Shown here: in pieces, positions 1 to 5,700 of the stretch | Position numbering within the stretch: position 1 is the first letter of the stretch | Layout: each line of letters begins with the position of its first letter | NCBI GenBank assembly: GCA_011048855.1 | Contig: DSCZ01000489.1 | Span: 1-6,247, forward strand | Origin: Desulfobacteraceae bacterium | GTDB taxonomy: Bacteria > Desulfobacterota > DSM-4660 > Desulfatiglandales > Desulfatiglandaceae | Length of the DNA: 6,247 nucleotides | Reading direction: 5' to 3' | Made by a program: the position numbers and the translations under genes | Notes under the pieces: model-generated | Database searches by the model: none | What the model was told of the DNA's origin: nothing | The model's input: only the letters and a program-made list of their open reading frames with translations

Positions 1-1200
1 CCGGTACTTCTGACGAAGCACATCACGAAGCAAAGCAGAGTAGTCACTCTCAATACGATCCCCGATCACCCGGCCCGCAGAGGCACCGATCATTTGCCTA
101 CGGTTCATCTGCATGAGAGTCAGGAAGTTGCGGTTTGCCTGGGAAAACGCCCCGGGATTTCCCTGACGGTCGATCTCGTGTACAAAAATCCCGTCGTTTC
201 CACGATGAAAGATCAACTGGAAGCGCTGTTGGCTGCGCTGCAACTCGTCTCTGGCCCGGCTGAGACGGAACACGTCCAAGTAACCCACCACCAAGAGCAA
301 CAGCACCAGCAGGATCGCCCCCAGTACCAGCACCAGGTTGCGAGTGTAAACGGCACCTTGAATCAACTCCGACTCGTTGACGGAAGCATTCAGAATCCAT
401 CCGGAAACGGCGGACCGGCGGAAAGCCATGACTTTCAGGTCTCCGCGAAAATGATAGCGCTGAAACCCGTTTTTCTCACGAATGAGCCGCTGCATAAACG
501 TTTCCCCGGAAAGGTCCTGCAACTGGAGAGATTTGTCCGGATGCCCGATATTGCGACCGTTCTGATCCGTGACGGCCACATAGCCCGTCTTACCGAAAGT
601 AACCGGAACCAGAAATTTTTCCGTGAATCTCTCCCAATCGATGGATGTGCCCAAGAATCCCAGCAAGCGGCCTTCGGAATCACGTATACCCTGGATGATT
701 ACCATAATCAGGTGCCCGGTTACGGGAGAGCGCTCGATTTGCGAACTCAAGAGCAGTTCGAAGTTTCCGGCGGCAAAACGTTTCCAATAGGGGCGGGTCT
801 TTAAATCCACCAGCACTCTTTTATCACCGGGATGAGAATCCGCGCGGATCAAACCGTCCGCATCCGCCAGAAAAACCGCTTCATAGCCGGGAACGGCTTT
901 GAATATCTGTCGCAGACGGGAGCTCGCCCCAGCGGGATTGTTGTTCAGAAAATACTCTAGCGTAGGGGAAGTGGCCATGAGCCTTACGGTATTGAACTTT
1001 TCCTGCAGCCAGGCATCCACGGTCTCCTTTACTCCGGCTGTGATGGCACCCAGGTAATTGCGGGCCATGCGCCGGGAATCGCGAATACTCAGGTTGAAGT
1101 GAACCACCGCCAGGCTGAAAACCAACAGGAATATCAACACGCTGATCATGACCATGAGTTTGCGGTTGAATCTGCGTTCTTCAAGCTGCTTGTTTTTCAC
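1..1200 (-). CDS. Membrane sensor protein, dCache-PAS, 3' end outside window (partial)
   Basis: The minus-strand frame is open from a GTG at 1200 to the window edge (400 codons, no stop), so only the N-terminal part is seen. Residues 1-14 are basic and polar (KNKQLEERRFNRK), then comes a membrane segment at about 15-34. Residues about 36-285 look like an extracytoplasmic double Cache domain: a TRPYWKRFAAG segment, then SPVTGHLI and GRLLGFLGTSIDW, and a second-lobe signature FGKTGYVAVTDQNGRNIGHPD. A second membrane segment (about 287-309, LVLVLGAILLVLLLLVVGY) leads through a short linker into a PAS domain from about 320 (FQLIFHRGNDGIFVHEID). The missing C-terminus is probably a histidine kinase or a cyclic-di-GMP output domain; which one cannot be told. 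The ligand is unknown. GTG 1200 was chosen because an in-frame TAA lies at 1219-1221 and the alternative ATG at 1155 would remove the basic residues before the membrane segment. The ribosome site is weak. Confidence 0.85.
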   Translation of the reverse strand, partial: MKNKQLEERRFNRKLMVMISVLIFLLVFSLAVVHFNLSIRDSRRMARNYLGAITAGVKETVDAWLQEKFNTVRLMATSPTLEYFLNNNPAGASSRLRQIFKAVPGYEAVFLADADGLIRADSHPGDKRVLVDLKTRPYWKRFAAGNFELLLSSQIERSPVTGHLIMVIIQGIRDSEGRLLGFLGTSIDWERFTEKFLVPVTFGKTGYVAVTDQNGRNIGHPDKSLQLQDLSGETFMQRLIREKNGFQRYHFRGDLKVMAFRRSAVSGWILNASVNESELIQGAVYTRNLVLVLGAILLVLLLLVVGYLDVFRLSRARDELQRSQQRFQLIFHRGNDGIFVHEIDRQGNPGAFSQANRNFLTLMQMNRRQMIGASAGRVIGDRIESDYSALLRDVLRQKYR

Positions 1201-1232
1201 TGGCTTTACCGGCAGGTTTTACGAAAGAAATT

Positions 1233-1261
1233 ATTATAGTCGATCCGGAAGACAGCGGCAA
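1233..1261 (-). promoter_or_regulatory. Sigma70-like promoter of the sensor gene
   Basis: On the minus strand TTGCCG (1261-1256) is followed after exactly 17 bp by a perfect TATAAT (1238-1233). The start site would be near 1226, giving a leader of about 26 nt before the GTG at 1200. The -35 matches 4 of 6 consensus bases and the -10 matches 6 of 6. Spacing and position relative to the gene are right. Confidence 0.6.
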
Positions 1262-1268
1262 GGTTGCC
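1257..1268. repeat. Inverted repeat between the divergent -35 boxes
   Basis: GGCAA-GG-TTGCC is a perfect 5-bp dyad with a 2-bp centre. Its arms are the two outward-facing -35 hexamers of the divergent promoters. It may simply result from two TTGCC-type -35 boxes lying back to back, or it could serve as a shared operator. The sequence does not distinguish these. Confidence 0.5.
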
Positions 1269-1292
1269 ATCTCGACTCCCGGTTGCTACAAT
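1264..1292 (+). promoter_or_regulatory. Sigma70-like promoter of the DRTGG-domain gene
   Basis: TTGCCA (1264-1269, 5 of 6 consensus) and TACAAT (1287-1292, 5 of 6) are separated by exactly 17 bp. Transcription would begin near 1299, about 26 nt before the ATG at 1325. This mirrors the geometry of the opposing promoter on the minus strand. Confidence 0.6.
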
Positions 1293-1324
1293 CACGGTCT
1301 GGGAAGTGTCATCGGGAAGTGGAC

Positions 1325-1672
1325 ATGACCATAAAAGAAATTGCTTCGATTCTGGAAGCCCGGGTGGCCGTGGGCGCTGAGTACCTGGACCGGCAGGTTG
1401 AATGCGCCGGGGCGGCTGACATGCAGAGCGTGATCCTGGCCAAGGGCTGTTCCGGGATGCTCCTGCTCAGCGGGCAGCTTACACCCCAGACCATCCACTC
1501 ATGTATTCTCAGTGATGTAACCGCCGCGGTCATGGTTCGGGGCATGGAACTGACCCCCGAAGCACATGACCTGGCGGCCCGGAAAGGCATGGTAGTGCTG
1601 ACGGTCCCCTATACCCTCTACGAAACCTGCGGCCGCCTATACTCCACCGGTCTTCCGGGTGTAATGATCTGA
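1325..1672 (+). CDS. Stand-alone DRTGG-domain protein (115 aa)
   Basis: A small soluble protein with no signal peptide or membrane segment. It resembles the short DRTGG-domain proteins of anaerobes: N-terminal TIKEIASILEARV, then LDRQVECAGAADMQSVILA (21-39), a hydrophobic strand GMLLLSG (44-50), TAAVMVRGMELTPEAHDLAARKGMVVLTVPYTLYETCGRLYSTGL (66-110). The literal DRTGG string is absent, so assignment rests on overall pattern. The fold is a regulatory, probably ligand-binding module, also found in phosphotransacetylases; here it stands alone and its ligand is unknown. In Firmicutes and Thermotogae such genes often sit with an anti-sigma-type ATPase and a hydrogenase-like iron-sulfur protein; no such partner is in this window. 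The ATG at 1325 was chosen because GGGAAG (1314-1319) lies 5 nt upstream and the promoter at 1264-1292 fits it. The longer frame from ATG 1148 would run antisense through the sensor start. A T-rich stretch (1680-1691) follows the stop, without a convincing hairpin. Confidence 0.8.
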   Translation: MTIKEIASILEARVAVGAEYLDRQVECAGAADMQSVILAKGCSGMLLLSGQLTPQTIHSCILSDVTAAVMVRGMELTPEAHDLAARKGMVVLTVPYTLYETCGRLYSTGLPGVMI

Positions 1673-1692
1673 TCCTTAGGTTTTTCTTTTTG

Positions 1693-4098
1693 TTATTTCC
1701 GTTCAGCTACCTTTACTTTGGTATCGACTTCAAAATAGCGGTAGTTTTTGTATGCCTGCGTTAAGCGGTAAAATTCCACCTTACGGTACCCGAATTTCAC
1801 GGCAGGCCCCCGCGCCCCGTAGGTTCGTAGTGAGCGGATTAATTCCTTTTCCCGTTCTTTCACTTCCCGGTCAAACAGATAGCTCTCTGAAAACTCCGTA
1901 CTGGACGGGAAGCGCAGGCCCTTGCGTTCTTCCAGGTACCAGTGCTCCACCTTCAGGTCCAATTTAGCGGACATTTTTTTGGCGGCGGCTTCCAGGGCTG
2001 CGCTGCCCTCAACCCCTCGGGGGTCCATTACGATTTTCAATACCGAGCCGTTCTCCACGTCCACCCATACATTGCCCCGCGCCATGGGCCCTTCTCCTTC
2101 CAGCCGTGGCATCACCTCGATCATCGCGCAATGCCGCTTCTTTAACCGTTCCGTGTCCAGCAGCTTGTAGCGGTAGTTTTCGCGATTGTGCTCCCCCAAA
2201 AGCGTCACCGGCAGAAACACCGAATAATGGGCCTTGAAACGGGTCTCCAGCTTGGCATCCGGTTGATCGACCTTCTTCTTGTTCCGCCGCACCAGGCGGC
2301 GCTGTTCCGCAATCCCTTCTTTTTCCACTACCACCTGGTAGTCGTAATGCCAACGGCTTTCCACCGGTTCCACCCGCTTGCTTAAGGGATTGCGCTCCAG
2401 AACCGTTTCCCCCACCACCTCGGTGCAGGTAAAGCGGATAGCGGCTTTCTGAAGCTTGCTGCAGTATGCGGCCGTCTTTTCCAGCAGGGCCTGAAGTTTC
2501 GGGTCCAGGGGGTCTTCCGGCTCCGGTTCAGGCGCAGCACTGGATACCCGCGTGTAGTTGCGGGCGGTGTTTCCGGACAGGCGGTCCGTTACGGCCACGG
2601 TGAGGATGTAATCCCCCGGTTCCGGGAAATTGATTTTCATCTCAACGGCTGCTGATTCTTCTTCGGGGTGCAGCACTTTCTCAAATTCCAGTGGTTCTCC
2701 GGAAAGATTTTCAGAGCTTACTTTGATATGTACGTCTCCGGCTACGGCGCCGCTTTCCGCGGTCTCCCGCAGATAATCAGAGATGTTGAATTTAAGTATC
2801 CCCTCTTTCCAGACTGGTTCGGACAACTTCAGGGGGCGGATCTCCCGTGGTTTCAGCTTGCGGGCATAGACTACTTTCAAGCCCGGGCGGGAGACCTCGA
2901 CCTTCAACTTCGGCTTGCCTGTGTCCGGAGTTCCGGGCTTGTAGGTCAGCACGTAAAAAATATCCGGCTGGGAAGCGGCTTTTTCAAGGGCCTCTTTAAG
3001 CTTGGTGGTATCCTGCACGTCCCCGCCCGTATCCTTGGCGATGCCGCGCAAAGCGGATTCCCAGGAAGAGAACACGGGAAACCAGCGCAGGAAATCGGAG
3101 TCCAACATCTCACCCTTGGCATCGGACAGGAACAGGTGGAAGGTGGCACCGGCGCCGACAAACAGGGAGCGCAAATCACGTATATGCACCGCCATATCCG
3201 TCCCCAAACGTATTTTGCGGTCGCAATCGTTAAGAAAACTCTTCAACGCCTTGAGGGTTCCTTCCATCTGTTCACCTGTATCCCCTCCACCACTGACGGA
3301 CAAGTCGTTGAATATTCGACTCCCGCTGTGAAGCAGAGGGAGTCGTTCGTTTTGCATAAACACCAATGCCCATTTCTCCACATCAACTGAACGCAAAGCG
3401 TCGGCCAGGTTTTCAATCATCATGGGTCGAGCACGAAGGCGCCGCAGACGGTACTCTTCCAGAATGCCTCGGTAACACTCTTTAAAACGGTTCAAAGTAA
3501 AGGCTTCGGAAGTGGCTGGACCTGTGTAACTCAAATTCTCGTGAAAATCTTTGGCGCATCTTTCCAACTCGCGGATCAATAAAGTTTTTTCCGATTTCTT
3601 GCGATTCAGTTCTTCGGACATTTTTTGAAAAAAGGTGGCTAGTGTTTCTGTTTCTTTCTGCGGGTTTTTGATCGGTGTTACGTGTGATTCGGTACCAAGA
3701 ATGATCAGGTCGCCGGGGCGGAAGATGTTCTCCAGAAAATACTCCCATGCTTTGGGCCAGTCCCGACTTTCTTCGTTCCACCATAAAAGAAAGAGAAAAA
3801 GACGCCCCCGTTTTTTTCCCGAAACGGGTTTTCCCGCTTCTGTTGCCGGGGATTCCGCCGGGGCCAGGGCGCGGCGCACCTCGCGGCAACTGGTGATGGT
3901 AACGGGTTCTCCGTTCTCTTTGAGAAAGAAATCCTTGCGCGTCAGGCCGGACACGGGATCTCCGCCGCTAAACACCCGCACCACCACCTCGCGGTTCACC
4001 ACCTCCACCCGTTCCAGCACATCATCCTGGCCGACAAGGAGAGAAAGGCAAACCGCGACGACCAGTACAAGTGGAATCAACCGTATCAAGTATCTCAT
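1693..4098 (-). CDS. Exported VWFA-related protein with separate C-terminal domain (801 aa)
   Basis: Residues 1-22 are a signal peptide or membrane anchor (RYLIRLIPLVLVVAVCLSLL). Residues about 30-415 match the Acidobacteria-type VWFA-related domain: VVVRVFSGGDPVSGLTRKDFFLKENGEPV near the start, LFLFLLWWNEESRDW where the metal-site strand should be, RPGDLIILGT, and the ending ALRGIAKDTGGDVQD...DIFYVLTYKPG...RPGLKVVYARK. The canonical DxSxS of the MIDAS is missing, so metal-dependent binding is doubtful. About 420-520 looks like a beta-rich Ig-like module (PGDYILTVAVTDR), then a Pro-Glu linker (PEPEPEDP). From about 530 to 801 there is a second domain with RGNVWVDVENGSVLKIVMDPRG and KGLRFPSS, reminiscent of LolA/RseB-like lipoprotein-binding folds; that resemblance is weak. 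The role is unknown, probably periplasmic or surface. ATG 4098 is preferred over GTG 4110 because AGGTG (4114-4110) lies 9 nt upstream of it. The gene ends 20 bp from the convergent DRTGG gene. Confidence 0.85.
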   Translation of the reverse strand: MRYLIRLIPLVLVVAVCLSLLVGQDDVLERVEVVNREVVVRVFSGGDPVSGLTRKDFFLKENGEPVTITSCREVRRALAPAESPATEAGKPVSGKKRGRLFLFLLWWNEESRDWPKAWEYFLENIFRPGDLIILGTESHVTPIKNPQKETETLATFFQKMSEELNRKKSEKTLLIRELERCAKDFHENLSYTGPATSEAFTLNRFKECYRGILEEYRLRRLRARPMMIENLADALRSVDVEKWALVFMQNERLPLLHSGSRIFNDLSVSGGGDTGEQMEGTLKALKSFLNDCDRKIRLGTDMAVHIRDLRSLFVGAGATFHLFLSDAKGEMLDSDFLRWFPVFSSWESALRGIAKDTGGDVQDTTKLKEALEKAASQPDIFYVLTYKPGTPDTGKPKLKVEVSRPGLKVVYARKLKPREIRPLKLSEPVWKEGILKFNISDYLRETAESGAVAGDVHIKVSSENLSGEPLEFEKVLHPEEESAAVEMKINFPEPGDYILTVAVTDRLSGNTARNYTRVSSAAPEPEPEDPLDPKLQALLEKTAAYCSKLQKAAIRFTCTEVVGETVLERNPLSKRVEPVESRWHYDYQVVVEKEGIAEQRRLVRRNKKKVDQPDAKLETRFKAHYSVFLPVTLLGEHNRENYRYKLLDTERLKKRHCAMIEVMPRLEGEGPMARGNVWVDVENGSVLKIVMDPRGVEGSAALEAAAKKMSAKLDLKVEHWYLEERKGLRFPSSTEFSESYLFDREVKEREKELIRSLRTYGARGPAVKFGYRKVEFYRLTQAYKNYRYFEVDTKVKVAERK

Positions 4099-4105
4099 CT
4101 CAATA

Positions 4106-4119
4106 TGCACCTAGGCGCA
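4106..4119 (-). promoter_or_regulatory. Ribosome binding site of the VWFA gene inside a 14-bp dyad
   Basis: On the minus strand AGGTG (4114-4110) precedes ATG 4098 by 9 nt and decides the start. It lies within TGCGCCTAGGTGCA, a 14-bp near-perfect palindrome (six of seven pairs) centred on CCTAGG. Just upstream, AGGCG-TAACTG-CGCCT (4128-4113) can form a 5-bp hairpin that takes up half the dyad. A role as operator or RNA switch is speculative; the ribosome-site reading is the firmer part. Confidence 0.4.
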
Positions 4120-4149
4120 GTTACGCCTTTTATTCACCTCTTTTTTATT

Positions 4150-4178
4150 ACTTTAAAGAATCTTGAATAGCTTCTCAA
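4150..4178 (-). promoter_or_regulatory. Possible promoter of the VWFA gene
   Basis: On the minus strand TTGAGA (4178-4173, 5 of 6) and TAAAGT (4155-4150, 4 of 6) are 17 bp apart, about 50 bp upstream of ATG 4098. The surroundings are AT-rich, so chance matches are more likely here than at the 1233-1292 promoters. Confidence 0.35.
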
Positions 4179-4181
4179 GAT
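4160..4181. repeat. 7-bp inverted repeat over the putative -35 box
   Basis: ATCTTGA and TCAAGAT are perfect reverse complements separated by 8 bp (ATAGCTTC). The right arm covers the putative -35 hexamer of the VWFA gene. The symmetry and position would suit a repressor operator, but no regulator is encoded next to it. Confidence 0.4.
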
Positions 4182-4348
4182 AAAACTAACCGAATTCTTC
4201 ACAATTTCCCCCGTGAATATAATTAATTACCAAGATGATCGATAAAAACACAAAAATTACTCACGCCAAAGGCCAATACACCTGGATTGGTCCTCCACCT
4301 CTTTGTATGGTCTTATTTCTTTCTACAGCATTTGTTAATTTCAAACTT
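4182..4348. other. AT-rich intergenic stretch between the three-gene block and the VWFA gene
   Basis: I see no gene here. It is the 3' side of the cysteine-rich peptide gene and the far upstream side of the VWFA gene. The only notable structure is CCAAT (4273-4277) and ATTGG (4286-4290) around an 8-base loop. Its nearest T-run on the minus strand is more than ten bases downstream, so it is at best a weak terminator for the three-gene block. Confidence 0.5.
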
Positions 4349-4645
4349 TTAATAAATGCACTGATTTGCACAGGGAACGAGTTGGACATATTTCTTCATA
4401 GAATAATCAGTGCAATATACATAATATGGGCGAGAGCAATTCGGCCCTATGCATGATCCGCCTGTATATGGATAAGCAATTAGGCAGGTCTTGCCTTGTG
4501 ATGTACACCAAGAAACACACTGATCCTCAGCTGCAAAATCATCAAAACATATACAGGCTTCACCAACCCCTTCAACTAGTAAAGAAGTAAAAGCAGTAAC
4601 AATACCAACAACCATAATGACCATTATGAGTTTTTTCGTTTTCAT
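4349..4645 (-). CDS. Exported ten-cysteine small protein (98 aa)
   Basis: The protein starts with a Sec-type signal: basic KTKK, then a hydrophobic core LIMVIMVVGIVTAF, with a plausible signal peptidase I site after G28-E29-A30. The mature part of about 68 residues would begin at Cys31 and carries ten cysteines (31, 33, 43, 47, 54, 65, 70, 78, 92, 96), an even number that suggests up to five disulfides. It is also rich in Tyr and Gly/Ser turns (PYTGGSCIGPNC, RPYYVYC). The context around Cys31 is not a lipobox. I do not recognise the family. It recalls the Bacteroidetes NVEALA peptides in size, signal peptide and cysteine richness, and VEGVGEA is loosely like their namesake motif, but this is not homology evidence. 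Its ATG overlaps the stop of the propeller gene (ATGA) and is preceded by a full AAGGAGG. The coding sequence is notably AT-rich (block 4381-4440 has 20 G/C in 60). Confidence 0.85.
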   Translation of the reverse strand: MKTKKLIMVIMVVGIVTAFTSLLVEGVGEACICFDDFAAEDQCVSWCTSQGKTCLIAYPYTGGSCIGPNCSRPYYVYCTDYSMKKYVQLVPCANQCIY

Positions 4646-5700
4646 GTTTCCTCCTTGAAAACATGGATTTTTTTATTTACCAGGACCAGAAAATCCCGGT
4701 TATTCTTTGTCATGAAGTTGACGTATTGGTTATCGAAACCTGCAAAAGCCATTCTCTTTTTCAGTATTCCGTCGTTTGAGAATACATAAAGCAGGCTGCG
4801 CCATTGCTGTGTGCCCATCTTGATCCGGGTCTGAACGTACAGGCACTTTTCCGTGGGATCGAAAAAGGGATTGTAGAAGAAGGGGATCACTTTATCTTTG
4901 ATTTCCGTTTCCCTTGATGCAAGTTCACGGTGATACGAATCCAAAGCTTCATTTGGCAGAAGCGATTTGTTGAATAATTGATCTCCCCTTCTGTTAATGA
5001 CTATCATTCTTGAAGAGTATTGGTTGAATACGATTAACCGACCATCAACACAATAATCATAATGGCAACAAACTTGAAAAAGTTCTTCACCTGAGAACTG
5101 ATTAGCACCATCCTGTTTGAAAAAAAGAAACTCGTTTTGAAAATCCTTGATCCAGTAGTAGTAAGCGTTCTCGCCCAGGTTTTTGAAAGCTATTCCTTTT
5201 TCCTTTACAATCGGGACCAACACTATACCAAAGGGAGAAATCACTACCTGGTCCACGAAGGGCACATGGCCCGGTCTCTTTATTAAGCTTCCTTGAGGAT
5301 CAATATTTAACAATGACTGCATGACCGGATCGTATATATAAAGTCTGTTGTCCCGTCCGTACTTCAGAAATGCGGGGCGCCGTGTTTTCTTCACTTTCCA
5401 CGATTTATAAGCTGAGTTGATGTCAATTGTATCCAGGAATTTGTATTCTCTATCCAGTTTTCTTACCTGGCAAAGGAACTTGTCGTAAAGATACACATTA
5501 GAATCATTTTCCACTGCAGCCGATATGGGATCCAAGTTGAAAACATTGTTCGCCAGACGGAGTGGGATGGTTCGAACATGTTTAAGGGGGATAGCGGGTT
5601 TTTCAATGATATTCGCCTTGGGGTTCTTGATTACCGTAATATGGCTTTGCGAGCCCGGTAGACACGCGGCCAACAAAAGAATGATTAGTACTTTTCGCAT
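4642..5700 (-). CDS. Beta-propeller lipoprotein (six-bladed, TolB/BF3164-like; 352 aa)
   Basis: The N-terminus RKVLIILLLAACLPGSQS is a lipoprotein signal with lipobox L-A-A-C, giving Cys13 as the lipidated residue. The +2 Leu argues against inner-membrane retention. The rest shows repeated blade-like strands: NVYLYDKFLCQVRKLDREYKFL (about 68-89), RLYIYDPVMQSLLNIDPQGSLI (119-140), RLIVFNQYSSRMIVINRRGDQLF (221-243), CLYVQTR...SLLYVFSNDGIL (286-313) and DFLVLVNKKIHVF (336-348). This fits a six-bladed propeller of the kind common in Bacteroidetes and Aminicenantes, though the number of blades is inferred. It also has unusual cysteines: 77, the cluster C211-C212-x4-C217, and 286. Its start lies 16 bp inside the thioredoxin-like gene, and its stop overlaps the start of the cysteine-rich peptide, so all three are likely one transcript. 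Role unknown: no catalytic motif is visible, and binding or scaffolding is the default reading. Confidence 0.85.
   Translation of the reverse strand: MRKVLIILLLAACLPGSQSHITVIKNPKANIIEKPAIPLKHVRTIPLRLANNVFNLDPISAAVENDSNVYLYDKFLCQVRKLDREYKFLDTIDINSAYKSWKVKKTRRPAFLKYGRDNRLYIYDPVMQSLLNIDPQGSLIKRPGHVPFVDQVVISPFGIVLVPIVKEKGIAFKNLGENAYYYWIKDFQNEFLFFKQDGANQFSGEELFQVCCHYDYCVDGRLIVFNQYSSRMIVINRRGDQLFNKSLLPNEALDSYHRELASRETEIKDKVIPFFYNPFFDPTEKCLYVQTRIKMGTQQWRSLLYVFSNDGILKKRMAFAGFDNQYVNFMTKNNRDFLVLVNKKIHVFKEET
4650..4656 (-). promoter_or_regulatory. Strong Shine-Dalgarno site of the cysteine-rich peptide
   Basis: A complete AAGGAGG lies 4 nt before the ATG at 4645, within the last codons of the propeller gene. 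It is the strongest ribosome site in the window. Together with the ATGA overlap it suggests the peptide is translated at a higher level than the two genes before it. Confidence 0.7.

Noticed and set aside
94..804. Long plus-strand frame of 236 codons
   Set aside because: It is the antisense of the sensor gene. The Gln/His-rich stretch is just the complement of its Leu/Val-rich membrane segment, and the minus-strand frame has clear Cache and PAS signatures.
1148..1324. N-terminal extension of the DRTGG gene to ATG 1148
   Set aside because: It would overlap the sensor start and both promoters; residues before MTIKEI resemble no DRTGG protein, and ATG 1325 has its own ribosome site.
1170..1328. 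Start-less open frame ending in TGA overlapping the DRTGG ATG (reads ...VDPEDSGKVAISTPGCYNHG...)
   Set aside because: It looks coding-like and gives an ATGA junction, but it has no start codon, begins inside the sensor gene, and crosses the promoter pair. A decayed upstream gene cannot be excluded.
2668..3390. Plus-strand frame of 240 codons
   Set aside because: It runs antisense inside the VWFA gene, has no recognisable domain or ribosome site, and the opposite frame carries the family signatures.
4113..4131. AGGCG/CGCCT hairpin followed by TTTT as a plus-strand terminator
   Set aside because: No plus-strand gene reads into it, and the stem is only 5 bp.
4273..4290. CCAAT/ATTGG hairpin as terminator of the three-gene block
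   Set aside because: The stem is only 5 bp with an 8-base loop, and the nearest T-run on the minus strand is too far downstream.
4235..4456. Plus-strand frame of 73 codons
   Set aside because: It is antisense to the end of the cysteine-rich peptide, in AT-rich DNA, with no ribosome site or recognisable content.
4349..4645. Assignment of the small peptide to the NVEALA family
   Set aside because: The similarity is only in size, signal peptide and cysteine richness; no clear motif match is visible.
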